Shown here piece by piece: positions 46,503 to 56,088 of a stretch of 62,196 nt of DNA. Position 1 is the first letter of the stretch. Every line of letters begins with the position of its first letter. Source of the stretch: an uncultured Pedobacter sp. (GTDB lineage Bacteria > Bacteroidota > Bacteroidia > Sphingobacteriales > Sphingobacteriaceae); the NCBI RefSeq assembly GCF_946480185.1, contig NZ_CAMLIG010000023.1, positions 1 through 62,196 of the forward strand, read 5' to 3'. The notes below the pieces were generated by a model, which worked only from the letters and a program-made list of their open reading frames with translations, had not been told where the DNA came from and made no database searches. The translations under genes and the position numbers were made by a program.

Positions 46503-49500
46503 ATGAAACAGAAGATCTCTCCTAAGGTTTCTTTTATTGGAATGTTCATTCTATGCTGTTTACTAAATGTGATCACAGTACAAGGGCAGGAACAAACAAT
46601 CAAAGGGAAAGTTATTGAAAAAACAAATGAGCCACTTCCCGGTGTGGCTGTTGAAAATCAGACCACAAAAAAAGTCACCCAAACAGATTTAAACGGAAAC
46701 TTTTCCATGGCTGGAAGTCCTGGAGATGTATTAAAAGTATCTTATGTGGGCTATATCTCTCAGACAATAAAAATTGGCCCGGCTACAAACAATTTAACGA
46801 TAACTTTAATTGCTGATACTAAGTCTTTAGACGAGGTAGTGGTAATTGGTTATGGTACTCAAAAAAGATCAAATATATCTGGCGCTGTAAGTTCTTTCAA
46901 AGCGGATAATTTGGACGAAAGACCCGTAGGACGCGTAGATCAAGCCTTGGTAGGACAAATGGCAGGTGTTACAGTTAAGCAAACTACAGGTTTACCTGGA
47001 AAAGGATTAAGTATTCAGGTACGTGGTACAGGAACCGTTTCTGCGGGGAGCGAACCTCTTTATGTAATTGACGGTTTTCCTTTAGCCACAGCGGCACCAA
47101 ACGGTTCTGGAAATTATGCTACAGGTAATCCGCTAGATAATATTAATCCAAATGATATTGAATCAATTCAGGTGTTAAAAGATGCTGCATCTGCTGCAAT
47201 TTATGGTTCTAGGGCAGCAAATGGCGTTGTTTTAATCACCACCAAAAGCGGTCAGCAAGGAAAAGCTAAAATTAGTGTGAATAGCTATGTTGGCTATAAT
47301 GAAGCCAGTAGAAAACTGGATATGTTAACAGGTGAAGAGTGGATTGATAGGGCTACCGAGATGATCAATTATAACTGGGTAAATTCTGCTCCAGGTAGAA
47401 CAGCTGACCAAACTAATGAACAACGTAGGGTGCTTTTAGGTTTAGCTCCAGGACAGTTAAATACTAATTTAATGTATGATGATCGTTGGTTTCAGCCGGG
47501 TATGCCAGGTTTGGAAATTATAGATTGGGAAAACGCGGCTTTTAGAAAAGGCCTAACACAGAATTACCAGCTTTCGGCAAGTGGCGGAAGTGATGCTGTA
47601 AAATACTATGTATCCGGAAATTACTCCGGACAACAAGGAATGATTATCGGTCTGGATTATAATTCATATTCTGCAAGGGCTAATGTGGAAGTAAACGCTA
47701 ATAAAAAGCTGAAATTGGGAATGAATATTTCGCCTACTTACGCTGTTGGAGCAGATCCTGGAGTAGAAGGAAAGGATAATATATTGCATCAACTAACAAG
47801 TATGACTCCGGTACAGGAAGCAAGCTCTGGTTTAAATGTAAACGCATTTGGTAATGATAAATATGCTTGGAGTTCTTCTCCAAATAGCCCAATAGCAAAA
47901 CTAGAGAACACTTTAAGCCAAAACGCAACTTTCAGAACCCTAACAAGCATTTTTGCGGAGTATAAAATTTTAGATGGTTTATCATTTAAAAGTACTTTGA
48001 ACTTTGACAATATAGATTATACAAGTAAAAGATATATTCCATATACCATTTCTGGAACTTTATTAGCTAGGCAAACCGACTTAACCAAGAATACTTCTGG
48101 TTCATACGGTGCTTTTAGAAAGCAAACATTGGTTAATGAAAATACCCTGAATTATAACAAAACCTTTAATAAAAAGCACAATTTGTCCTTATTAGCGGGA
48201 TATTCGTATAATTCTGATAAAATTGGCAATGTAAGTATGAATTCAAACGGTGGGTTTGGAAACAGTGTAATTACAACTTTAAATTCGGCATCAGGCATTA
48301 CGGGTAATACTACAGAATCAAAAAACGTACTGCTTTCTTATTTTGGAAGAGCACAATATGATTTTGAAGGAAAGTATCTTTTTTCTGCAAGTTTACGTAG
48401 AGATGGGGCATCAAGATTTGGAAGTAACACAAAATGGGGTGTTTTCCCCGCAGCTTCTTTAGCATGGCGTGTAACTGAAGAACATTTTATGGATAATGCC
48501 AAAGATGTTCTTAGTGATTTGAAACTGCGTTTAAGCTATGGGGAATCAGGCAATTACAATATCGGAGATTATAGCAGTTTACCGCTTTTGGCCAATTATA
48601 ACTATTCTTTAAACGGAGTTTCGGTTGTTGGTCAAGCTCCTGCGGGTGTAGTTAATCCAAATTTGAAATGGGAGAAATCAAGAACAGTTAACTTTGGATT
48701 GGATTTCGGATTGATTAAAAATAGGTTTTCTGGTTCATTTGATATTTACCAAAGAAAAAGTTCTGATTTGTTGCTTAACGTTTCTATTCCTCAAACTACG
48801 GGTTTTAGTACTTTGTTGACAAACTCAGGTGAAGTGCAAAACAGAGGATGGGAATTTGAGTTGAATTCTCAAAATTTAACAGGAGACTTTAAATGGTCAA
48901 CTTCTTTAAATTTAGCGCATAACACCAACAAAGTAACTGCACTACCAAACGGACAAACAGAAATTATTGTTCCATCAAGTTTTGATATTCCGCATAGTGT
49001 TATCAGAATTGGGCAACCACTTTACAGTATCAATGTTGTTAAACAGATAGGGATATTATCAGCAGCTGATATTGCAAACGGTGTAGCCAGATATGGTAAT
49101 GAAACAGAAGGAGATCCGAAATATTTTGATGCCGTTCCAGACGGTGTAATAGATGCAAATGATAGAGTCATTGTAGGACACCCTAACCCTGATTTTATTT
49201 ATGGACTAACCAACACATTTAAATATAAAAAATTTGATTTAAGCGTACTGGTGCAAGGACAACAGGGTGGTTCTATATATTCTTTGTTCGGAAGATCCAT
49301 CAACCGTACCGGAACAGGTATTACTGATAACGTGTTAGGAACCTGGGCTAATCGCTGGCGTTCTGCAGCTGACCCTGGTGATGGAAAAGTTGGAAAAACA
49401 ACCGGTACTTTCGGAAGAATCAAAAACACAGATTGGTTATATTCTTCAGATTACATCAGAGTGAGGAACATTACTTTGGGTTATAATTTAGGAAGTGTGC

Positions 49501-49700
49501 TTAAAAGCAAACAGATAAGTAATGCAAGGATATATGTATCTGCCGAAAACTTTTTTGGACATGACAACTATGGAGGTGGCTATAATCCCGAAGCAACCAA
49601 TACAAGTCTTAGCGGAAGTACACCATATCCTGAGGCAGGAGATTATGGGGGCTTGCCTCTTCCAAAATCTTTGATTTTTGGTGTAAACTTTACTTTTTAA
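46503..49700 (+). CDS. SusC-like TonB-dependent transporter (pair 3)
   Basis: The 1065-residue outer-membrane transporter has a signal peptide ending VQGQ and a carboxypeptidase-like domain (IKGKVIEKTNEPLPGVAVEN). The TonB-dependent plug carries the classic start LDEVVVIGYGTQKRSNISGA, then LVGQMAGVTVKQTTGLPGKG, IQVRGTGTVSAGSEPLYVID and AAIYGSRAANGVVLITTKSG. A full barrel ends SLIFGVNFTF. It is closest in style to canonical SusC/RagA proteins. It heads a two-gene unit behind regulator site 3 and is separated from the first operon by a terminator. Confidence 0.95.
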   Translation: MKQKISPKVSFIGMFILCCLLNVITVQGQEQTIKGKVIEKTNEPLPGVAVENQTTKKVTQTDLNGNFSMAGSPGDVLKVSYVGYISQTIKIGPATNNLTITLIADTKSLDEVVVIGYGTQKRSNISGAVSSFKADNLDERPVGRVDQALVGQMAGVTVKQTTGLPGKGLSIQVRGTGTVSAGSEPLYVIDGFPLATAAPNGSGNYATGNPLDNINPNDIESIQVLKDAASAAIYGSRAANGVVLITTKSGQQGKAKISVNSYVGYNEASRKLDMLTGEEWIDRATEMINYNWVNSAPGRTADQTNEQRRVLLGLAPGQLNTNLMYDDRWFQPGMPGLEIIDWENAAFRKGLTQNYQLSASGGSDAVKYYVSGNYSGQQGMIIGLDYNSYSARANVEVNANKKLKLGMNISPTYAVGADPGVEGKDNILHQLTSMTPVQEASSGLNVNAFGNDKYAWSSSPNSPIAKLENTLSQNATFRTLTSIFAEYKILDGLSFKSTLNFDNIDYTSKRYIPYTISGTLLARQTDLTKNTSGSYGAFRKQTLVNENTLNYNKTFNKKHNLSLLAGYSYNSDKIGNVSMNSNGGFGNSVITTLNSASGITGNTTESKNVLLSYFGRAQYDFEGKYLFSASLRRDGASRFGSNTKWGVFPAASLAWRVTEEHFMDNAKDVLSDLKLRLSYGESGNYNIGDYSSLPLLANYNYSLNGVSVVGQAPAGVVNPNLKWEKSRTVNFGLDFGLIKNRFSGSFDIYQRKSSDLLLNVSIPQTTGFSTLLTNSGEVQNRGWEFELNSQNLTGDFKWSTSLNLAHNTNKVTALPNGQTEIIVPSSFDIPHSVIRIGQPLYSINVVKQIGILSAADIANGVARYGNETEGDPKYFDAVPDGVIDANDRVIVGHPNPDFIYGLTNTFKYKKFDLSVLVQGQQGGSIYSLFGRSINRTGTGITDNVLGTWANRWRSAADPGDGKVGKTTGTFGRIKNTDWLYSSDYIRVRNITLGYNLGSVLKSKQISNARIYVSAENFFGHDNYGGGYNPEATNTSLSGSTPYPEAGDYGGLPLPKSLIFGVNFTF

Positions 49701-49718
49701 ATTTTAAAGAAAACAATC

Positions 49719-51236
49719 ATGAAAAAGATAATATACATCGCTGTTTTAGCAGGAACAGTATTTTTTACTGCATGTAAAAAGGAATTAAATCAAACCCCCA
49801 TATCAGCCGCAACTACAGAAACATTTTATGCCATTCCCAATGATTTTATCCAAGGAGTGAATGCGGTTTATGCTAGTCTTAGAACTTATCCAGATAGGAT
49901 ATTGAATCTTTCGGAAACCAGATCTGATAACTTATATGCGGTATCTGATGGTGGTGTGAGAGATTGGGAAGGAATAAATGGTTTTCAAAAAAATCTGTCT
50001 TCTAACCCATATATTGAAGAGGCGTGGGGAACAGATTATAATGGTATTTATAAAGCAAATATAGTTTTAGATCAGATTGAAAAAAACGGAGCGGTTATTA
50101 ATGATGCCACGCTTAGAAACAGGCTAGCAGCTGAAGCAAAGTTTTTGAGGGCTTTTTATTATTTTGATTTGGTTAGAACATACGGAAAAGTTCCTTTAAT
50201 TGACAAGGTAGTAACTGCTGAGCAAGCGTTGACCATTTCTAGGAGTGCAGTAGCAGACGTTTATAATTTAATACAGTCAGATTTACAATTTGCTATAGAT
50301 AATTTACCACCAACTTATGCTGCGGCCGCGGATAAGGGAAGGGCAACAAGTTATGCTGCCAAAGGAATTTTAGCATTGGTGTATATGACTAAATCGGGTC
50401 CAACTTATGGTATTGATGGTCCGGGTTTGGCTTCAAACGAATGGAGTAAGGCATATACTTTGTTAAATAACATTGTAACTGATAATAAATACAGTTTGGT
50501 GACTAGCAGTTATGCCAATATATTTTCTTATACCAATGAAAATAATTCGGAAGTAATATTTGATGTGGAGTATAATACGGGGTCTAGCCCAATAACCGGC
50601 GCAACTTTTCCTTGGCTATTGGCTCCGGATGCTTGGTTTACCTCTTCACTTGGAAAACCAGTGCAAGGCGGTTTAACTATAAGGCCTATTTCCAATAGTT
50701 TACTTAATTCATACGCTACTGGGGACGTTAGAAAAACGTTCTCTATACAAAATGGATACACAGGTTCTGGAAACGTGGTGGAAACGCAATCCTTTTTTAA
50801 GAAATATATAGATGTTACTAAGGTTCCAACTAACCGTTTGGACTGGCCAATTAATTTCATTGTGTTAAGATATACAGATGTTTTAATGCTTAGAGCAGAA
50901 TGTGTACTTAATGGCGGTGGTGGAAATCTAGGAACAGATGTTATAATTCCTATAAATCAGATTAGAGCCAGAGCAGGTTTAACCATCCCTTTGGTAACAC
51001 TTACACTTGCTCAATTAATGGAAGAAAGAAGAAGAGAGTTTGCAGGTGAAGGTTTACGTTGGAATGATTTAGTGAGAAGTGGTTTGGTAACTTCTGTCAT
51101 TCCAGCTTGGATCGCTGCGGATGATGTTCAGCATAAAATTGCTCCGTTTACGAACGACTTTATCATCTATCCAGTTCCATTTAATCAAATCAATTTAAAA
51201 CCTGGTTTATATACGCAAAACCCAGGATACAATTAA
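49719..51236 (+). CDS. SusD/RagB-like glycan-binding lipoprotein (pair 3)
   Basis: The 505-residue lipoprotein (lipobox GTVFFTACKKE) shows FYAIPNDFIQGVNAVYASLR, the TPR helices LAAEAKFLRAFYYFDLVRTY and ATSYAAKGILALVYMTKSG, and the RagB end QLMEERRREFAGEGLRWNDL followed by FIIYPVPFNQIN. All family landmarks are present and the length is standard. It follows its SusC by 18 bp and ends just before a strong terminator. Confidence 0.94.
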   Translation: MKKIIYIAVLAGTVFFTACKKELNQTPISAATTETFYAIPNDFIQGVNAVYASLRTYPDRILNLSETRSDNLYAVSDGGVRDWEGINGFQKNLSSNPYIEEAWGTDYNGIYKANIVLDQIEKNGAVINDATLRNRLAAEAKFLRAFYYFDLVRTYGKVPLIDKVVTAEQALTISRSAVADVYNLIQSDLQFAIDNLPPTYAAAADKGRATSYAAKGILALVYMTKSGPTYGIDGPGLASNEWSKAYTLLNNIVTDNKYSLVTSSYANIFSYTNENNSEVIFDVEYNTGSSPITGATFPWLLAPDAWFTSSLGKPVQGGLTIRPISNSLLNSYATGDVRKTFSIQNGYTGSGNVVETQSFFKKYIDVTKVPTNRLDWPINFIVLRYTDVLMLRAECVLNGGGGNLGTDVIIPINQIRARAGLTIPLVTLTLAQLMEERRREFAGEGLRWNDLVRSGLVTSVIPAWIAADDVQHKIAPFTNDFIIYPVPFNQINLKPGLYTQNPGYN

Positions 51237-51257
51237 TAACTAGCTTAGTTTTTGAAT

Positions 51258-51298
51258 ATTATAGCGCTGAACCTTTCCGTTCAGCGCTATAATTTTTT
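51258..51298 (+). terminator. Rho-independent terminator after SusCD pair 3
   Basis: Perfect 15-bp arms ATTATAGCGCTGAAC and GTTCAGCGCTATAAT around CTTTCC, then a T tract. Confidence 0.93.
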
Positions 51299-51475
51299 AT
51301 ACAAATTTTAAATCAGTGCATCTTGTCCAAAACCGTGTAAAAAACGAATTGTTTACATCAATAAAATTGGTCTTCAAAACCATCTGGTTTGTGCTTAAAA
51401 CCTAGTTGTTGCATTATAATGTTGAAATGCAAATTAAATGAGTAATAACTTTTAGTTTGATATTTTCGAAGTATA

Positions 51476-51505
51476 AAAAGCTACCGGGCATCTCGGTAGC
51501 TTTTG
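51476..51505 (+). terminator. Second terminator-like hairpin
   Basis: AAAAGCTACCG and CGGTAGCTTTT pair around a GGCATCT-type loop. The stem is the same as that of the terminator at 46332, and it sits 8 bp before regulator site 4, so it may insulate the GH2 promoter. Confidence 0.75.
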
Positions 51506-51513
51506 TTGTTTAG

Positions 51514-51533
51514 TCAGGATGCTACAGGATACA
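51514..51533 (+). promoter_or_regulatory. Direct-repeat regulator site 4 (upstream of the GH2 operon)
   Basis: The half-sites TCAGGATGCT and ACAGGATACA are 10 bp apart, followed after 18 bp by TATTTTAG (51552-51559), one mismatch from TANNTTTG. The GH2 ATG is 57 bp beyond the site. Confidence 0.8.
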
Positions 51534-51590
51534 TATAAAATCTTTAATGCCTATTTTAGGTGCTCTTATAAACCAATTCAATCAAATTAA

Positions 51591-54452
51591 ATGATGTTCA
51601 AAAAAATTTTTGTTGTCTTGTTATTGTTTGTGTGCTATAATTTAGTTCAGGCACAGTCAGTTAAGCAAGTTCAGTACTTATCCGGTAAAGACAATGAGAA
51701 TACCGTTGCTTGGGATTTTTGGTGTACCGGCGGGCGTAATTCTGGCAAATGGACAAAAATAAATGTTCCAAGCCAATGGGAGCAACAAGGTTTTGGCTCA
51801 TACAATTATGGGAGAGACTACGTTACTTATGGTAAAAACTTTCGTTTTGCCGATGAAAAGGGACTTTATAAATACAAGTTTACTATCCCAAATAATTGGA
51901 AAGATAAAACCGTACAGATTGTTTTCGAGGGCTCCATGACGGATACCGAGGTTAAAATTAATGGAAAATCTGCCGGTGCCATCCATCAGGGTGCTTTTTA
52001 TCTATTCAAATATGATATCAGCGATAAGCTTAATTTCGGAAAAGAAAACCTGCTCGAAGTTACAGTAAGTAAAATGTCTGCAGACAATTCGGTAAACAAT
52101 GCCGAGCGTTTGGCAGATTACTGGATTTTTGGTGGCATTTTCCGTCCTGTTTATTTGGAAGCAACGCCAAAGCAACACATTGAATGGACGGCCATTGATG
52201 CTAAAGCCGATGGCTCTTTTGCAATGGATGTTCACATTCAGCAACCACAAAAAGGAGTGGAGGTTTATGCAGATATTATTGACGGAAAAGGTAAAACTAT
52301 TGCAACAGCCAAAGCCATTAACACCAACGGCAACGAACTGGTAAAACTAAGTACCACGGTAAAAAAACCTTCGCTATGGACGGCAGAAACCCCAACTTTA
52401 TACCAGGTTAAAACCTATCTAAAAAGTAACGGAAACACCATTTATCAAACACAAAATAAGTTTGGTTTCAGAACCATTGAAGTCCGTAAAAGCGATGGCA
52501 TTTATGTAAATGGCAACAAAATAAAAATGAAAGGCATCAATCGCCATGTTTGGTGGCCAGAAACCGGAAGATGTGTAAATCCACGTATAGATTTAAACGA
52601 TGTGAAGTTGATTAAAGGCATGAATATGAATGCCGTACGTTGCTCACACTATCCGCCCGATCAAACTTTTTTAAATTATTGCGATTCTTTGGGCTTATAC
52701 GTCCTGGATGAGTTGGCAGGTTGGCAAAAAAAGTATAGCACCCAAGCCGGAAGGCCCTTGGTTAAAGAAATGGTAATTAGAGATGTGAACCATCCGTCCA
52801 TTATTTTTTGGAGCAACGGTAACGAAGGCGGCCATAATTTTGATTTAGATGACGATTACGGAAAGTATGATTTATCCAATAGACCGGTAATTCATGCGCA
52901 CCATAAACCAGGCAACGCTTTCAGAGGAATAGATTGTAACCATTACGAAGATTTTTACAGTACTCAAAAGATACTTGCAGATACCAATATTTACATGGTA
53001 ACCGAATTTATGCATGCCGAAGATGACGGTGCTGGAGCAGCAGGCTTGTCAGATATGTGGGATTTACATTGGAATGCTAAGCGTGGCGCAGGTGGTTTTA
53101 TTTGGGCCCTTTTAGATGAAGGAATCGTTCGGACCGATAGAAACGGGGCAATTGATGTTAACGGAGTGAATGCGCCTGATGGGGTATTAGGTCCGCACCG
53201 CGAAAAAGAAGGTAGTTATAACGCCATTAAAGAAATTTACTCACCTTTTAAAATCAAGTTGGATAGACTGCCTGATAATTTTGATGGGACGATAGAAGTA
53301 GAGAACAGGTATAATTTCTTAAACCTGAATACAGTTTCCCTAAAATGGGATTTAATCAATTTTAACCTTCCGGATGATAAGGAAGCAGGTTATAAGGTGT
53401 TGGAAAGCGGTACAGTGCCTTCTCCAAACTTGGCGCCGTTCGAAAAAGGAAAAATTAAAATTCCTTTACCGGCTAATTGGAAAAACGCACAGGCAATTGC
53501 TTTAACCGCAACAGATGTACATGGCGAGGAACTTTACCGCTGGGTTTGGAAAATTATTCCAAACCAAAATCTTGTGCCTACCTTATTTGCTAAAACTGTG
53601 AATAAACGTAAAGTTAGCGCAGTAGAAACTGATAGCTTAATTACTATTAAAGGTGGAGATGTTAGCGTGAGTTTTAGTAAAAATAGTGGAAAAATCGTTG
53701 CTTTAGCAAATGATAAAAGCGCCCCTTTATCTTTTAATAATGGACCTGTATTAGTAAACGGAAACGCAAAATTTATTTCTTTAAATCAACATGCTGATGG
53801 AGAAAATATAGTAATTGAAGCTAAATACGAAGGAGATATGAAAGCAGTAACTTGGACAATGTACCCAAGTGGCTGGTTGCAAATGGACTATAGTTTTACC
53901 TTAAACGGTAAATATCCTTTTGCAGGTATCAGTTTTAGCTATCCCGAAAATTATGTTTTAGGTGCTAAATGGTTAGGCAAAGGTCCGTATAGGGTTTGGA
54001 AAAACCGACTGGAAGGCGTAACCTATAATACTTGGGAGAATTACAACAACAACACCCAAACAGGCTCATTTCCATGGGTTTTTCCAGAATTTAAAGGATA
54101 CTACTCAAACATTAGCTGGATGCAGCTAAATACGGTTGAAGGAAAGTTTACCGTAGCAACTTCACAGGAAGATCTGTTTGTCCGTTTGTTTAATTTTTAT
54201 GGATTAACCGGTATTAAACCTCATCCAAGTTTGCCTATCGGCGATATTTCCTTTTTAGAGGGTATCCCCGCAATTGGCAGTAAGTTGGGACTAAAAATTA
54301 CCCCTCATCCAGAAGTGTATGGTCCGGCCGGAGAGATGAACGTATTTAGTGGCGAACAAAAAAGAACGCTTTGGTTTTATTTTGGTTTACAACAGCAAGG
54401 TGAAGCAAATAACCAGTTTGTAATGCCTAAAGAAAATGTACTTACAGATTAA
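51591..54452 (+). CDS. Glycoside hydrolase family 2 enzyme
   Basis: The 953-residue exo-glycosidase (signal ending NLVQAQ) has the GH2 order: an N-terminal sugar-binding sandwich (WTKINVPSQWEQQGFGSYNY, ADYWIFGGIFRPVYLEATPK), an Ig-like domain to about residue 290, then the TIM barrel. The barrel begins KMKGINRHVWWPETGR, with the general acid Glu412 in FWSNGNEGGHNF and the likely nucleophile Glu472 in MVTEFMHAED. C-terminal sandwich domains of the LacZ domain-5 type follow (WLQMDYSFTLNGKYPFAGI, WLGKGPYRVWKNRLEG). Beta-galactosidase acting on galactan side chains is likely in a pectin locus; beta-glucuronidase or alpha-arabinopyranosidase are alternatives. An ATG also lies one codon downstream. 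It heads the operon with the esterase and GH28. Confidence 0.9.
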   Translation: MMFKKIFVVLLLFVCYNLVQAQSVKQVQYLSGKDNENTVAWDFWCTGGRNSGKWTKINVPSQWEQQGFGSYNYGRDYVTYGKNFRFADEKGLYKYKFTIPNNWKDKTVQIVFEGSMTDTEVKINGKSAGAIHQGAFYLFKYDISDKLNFGKENLLEVTVSKMSADNSVNNAERLADYWIFGGIFRPVYLEATPKQHIEWTAIDAKADGSFAMDVHIQQPQKGVEVYADIIDGKGKTIATAKAINTNGNELVKLSTTVKKPSLWTAETPTLYQVKTYLKSNGNTIYQTQNKFGFRTIEVRKSDGIYVNGNKIKMKGINRHVWWPETGRCVNPRIDLNDVKLIKGMNMNAVRCSHYPPDQTFLNYCDSLGLYVLDELAGWQKKYSTQAGRPLVKEMVIRDVNHPSIIFWSNGNEGGHNFDLDDDYGKYDLSNRPVIHAHHKPGNAFRGIDCNHYEDFYSTQKILADTNIYMVTEFMHAEDDGAGAAGLSDMWDLHWNAKRGAGGFIWALLDEGIVRTDRNGAIDVNGVNAPDGVLGPHREKEGSYNAIKEIYSPFKIKLDRLPDNFDGTIEVENRYNFLNLNTVSLKWDLINFNLPDDKEAGYKVLESGTVPSPNLAPFEKGKIKIPLPANWKNAQAIALTATDVHGEELYRWVWKIIPNQNLVPTLFAKTVNKRKVSAVETDSLITIKGGDVSVSFSKNSGKIVALANDKSAPLSFNNGPVLVNGNAKFISLNQHADGENIVIEAKYEGDMKAVTWTMYPSGWLQMDYSFTLNGKYPFAGISFSYPENYVLGAKWLGKGPYRVWKNRLEGVTYNTWENYNNNTQTGSFPWVFPEFKGYYSNISWMQLNTVEGKFTVATSQEDLFVRLFNFYGLTGIKPHPSLPIGDISFLEGIPAIGSKLGLKITPHPEVYGPAGEMNVFSGEQKRTLWFYFGLQQQGEANNQFVMPKENVLTD

Positions 54453-54458
54453 AAGATA

Positions 54459-56015
54459 ATGATGAAAAAACTTTTTGTGCTCGCTTGTTGCTGTACTATA
54501 TTTTTATTTCAGCAGGCTTTCGCCGATGTAAAACTGCCAGCCTTGTTTGGTAACCACATGGTTTTACAACAAGATACACTTGTGAAACTGTGGGGTTGGG
54601 CAAATCCGAATGAGAAAATTGAAATTTCAGCTTCCTGGCAACAACAAACCATTAAAATCAGTGCAAATGCACAAGGCGAATGGAAAACCGCTATAAAAAC
54701 TTTAAAGGCAGATTTAAAGTCCTACAGCATCACTTTTAAAGCCAGCAACCAAATTAAAATTGATGACATTTTATTTGGGGAAGTTTGGCTTTGTGGCGGG
54801 CAGAGCAATATGTCTTTTCCGATAAAAGGTACTCCGGGGCATTATAGCGGTTTAAAAGATGTGGATGAAGTATTGAAAACTGCAAACCACCCGAAACTCC
54901 GCTTCATTACAGTAGAAAGAAAAGTAGCGAACGAGCCACAAAAAGATACCAAAGGCGAGTGGATGGTATGTAGCCCCGAAACTGCAGCTGGAGATATTTC
55001 CGCAGTTTCTTATTATTTCGCTTTACAGCTGATAGAAAAAACCGGATTTCCAGTGGGTTTAATTGGTGCAAACTGGGGCGGTACTCCGGCTGAAGCCTGG
55101 ACTAGCAAAAAGGTGTTAGAAAATAATCCCGATTTTAAACCTATTTTAGAAAAGTATGACCAAACGGTAAACGATTGGGCTAATATTGGTCAGGCTTACC
55201 GCAATGAATACAAAGCCTATCAATTTCAGGATTCAGTAGCAAAAGAAAATCATACGCAAAGACCTTCCAGACCAGCAGAACCTATCGGCCCAAACAGCAA
55301 TAAATCTCCTTATAAATTGTACAATGGTATCATCAAACCTTTAGAGCCGTTCACGATTAAGGGTGTAATCTGGTATCAGGGAGAAAATAATGCGACAAGA
55401 GCTTATCAGTACAAAACGCTTTTTCCGGCAATGATGAGGAACTGGAGAAATGATTTGGCTAATCCAAAATTGCCATTTTACTTCGTTCAGATTTCTCCGC
55501 ACCGCTCGCAAAATCCAGAGATTAGGGAAGCACAGCGTTTAGCCTTTTTAAATGATGCATTCACGGGTATGGTGGTAACTACAGATAATGGCGATTCTTT
55601 AGATATTCATCCCAGAAATAAAAAACTGGTAGGCGATCGACTTTCATTTTGGGCGCTAAAAAAACAATATGGCTTTAATAAAATTGTGGCATCGGGTCCT
55701 ATGTATCAATCTTATAAAATTGAAGGCAATAAAATCAGACTTTATTTTACGGATGTAGCCGATAGCTTAATTGCAAAAGATGGCATATTAAAAGAGTTTA
55801 CCATAGCTGGCGCAGATGAGAAATTTTATCCCGCCAAAGCAGAAATTGATGGAAACACTATCGTTGTAGAAAGCCCGAAAGTGATCAGCCCGAAAGCGGT
55901 AAGGTTTGCCTGGAAAAACGTCCCACATCCAAATTTATACAACAGTGCAGGTTTGCCAACCTCACCTTTTAAAACCGATAACTGGAAATGGGAAACTCAG
56001 GATGTTAAAAATTAA
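54459..56015 (+). CDS. SGNH acetylesterase of the sialate O-acetylesterase type
   Basis: The 518-residue secreted enzyme (signal ending QQAFADV) starts with a short beta-sandwich (KLPALFGNHMVLQQDTLVKL) and then an SGNH fold. The nucleophile Ser116 is in WLCGGQSNMSFPI, followed by VGLIGANWGGTPAEAW, IKGVIWYQGENNATRAYQYK and the acid-base DNGDSLDIHPRNKKLVGDRL. A C-terminal sandwich follows. The family is named for sialic-acid deacetylation, but many Bacteroidota members deacetylate plant polysaccharides. Here a pectin acetylesterase role is inferred from GH28, CE12 and GH2 in the same locus. It follows GH2 by 6 bp. Confidence 0.87.
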   Translation: MMKKLFVLACCCTIFLFQQAFADVKLPALFGNHMVLQQDTLVKLWGWANPNEKIEISASWQQQTIKISANAQGEWKTAIKTLKADLKSYSITFKASNQIKIDDILFGEVWLCGGQSNMSFPIKGTPGHYSGLKDVDEVLKTANHPKLRFITVERKVANEPQKDTKGEWMVCSPETAAGDISAVSYYFALQLIEKTGFPVGLIGANWGGTPAEAWTSKKVLENNPDFKPILEKYDQTVNDWANIGQAYRNEYKAYQFQDSVAKENHTQRPSRPAEPIGPNSNKSPYKLYNGIIKPLEPFTIKGVIWYQGENNATRAYQYKTLFPAMMRNWRNDLANPKLPFYFVQISPHRSQNPEIREAQRLAFLNDAFTGMVVTTDNGDSLDIHPRNKKLVGDRLSFWALKKQYGFNKIVASGPMYQSYKIEGNKIRLYFTDVADSLIAKDGILKEFTIAGADEKFYPAKAEIDGNTIVVESPKVISPKAVRFAWKNVPHPNLYNSAGLPTSPFKTDNWKWETQDVKN

Positions 56016-56088
56016 AAACTTGGAAGTAAAAGGTAAGGTATTCAAAATTCAATCCTTCACTCATTCAAAATTCACTCATTCAAAAAAT

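Larger units (their letters stand above)
51237..51590. other. 354-bp intergenic region with two terminators and a regulator site
   Basis: It contains a 15-bp perfect hairpin terminator at 51258, about 180 bp of AT-rich DNA without a protein-like frame, a second terminator-like hairpin at 51476, regulator site 4 at 51514, and the promoter of the GH2 operon. Confidence 0.7.

Noticed and set aside
46503..49700. ECF-sigma/anti-sigma (FecI/FecR) control of the SusC genes
   Set aside because: None of the three SusC proteins shows an STN signalling domain, and no FecI or FecR gene is in the window; an HTCS is present instead.
55906..56088. N-terminal extension of the GH28 gene
   Set aside because: It overlaps the end of the esterase gene in another frame and would place 61 residues ahead of a clear signal peptide.
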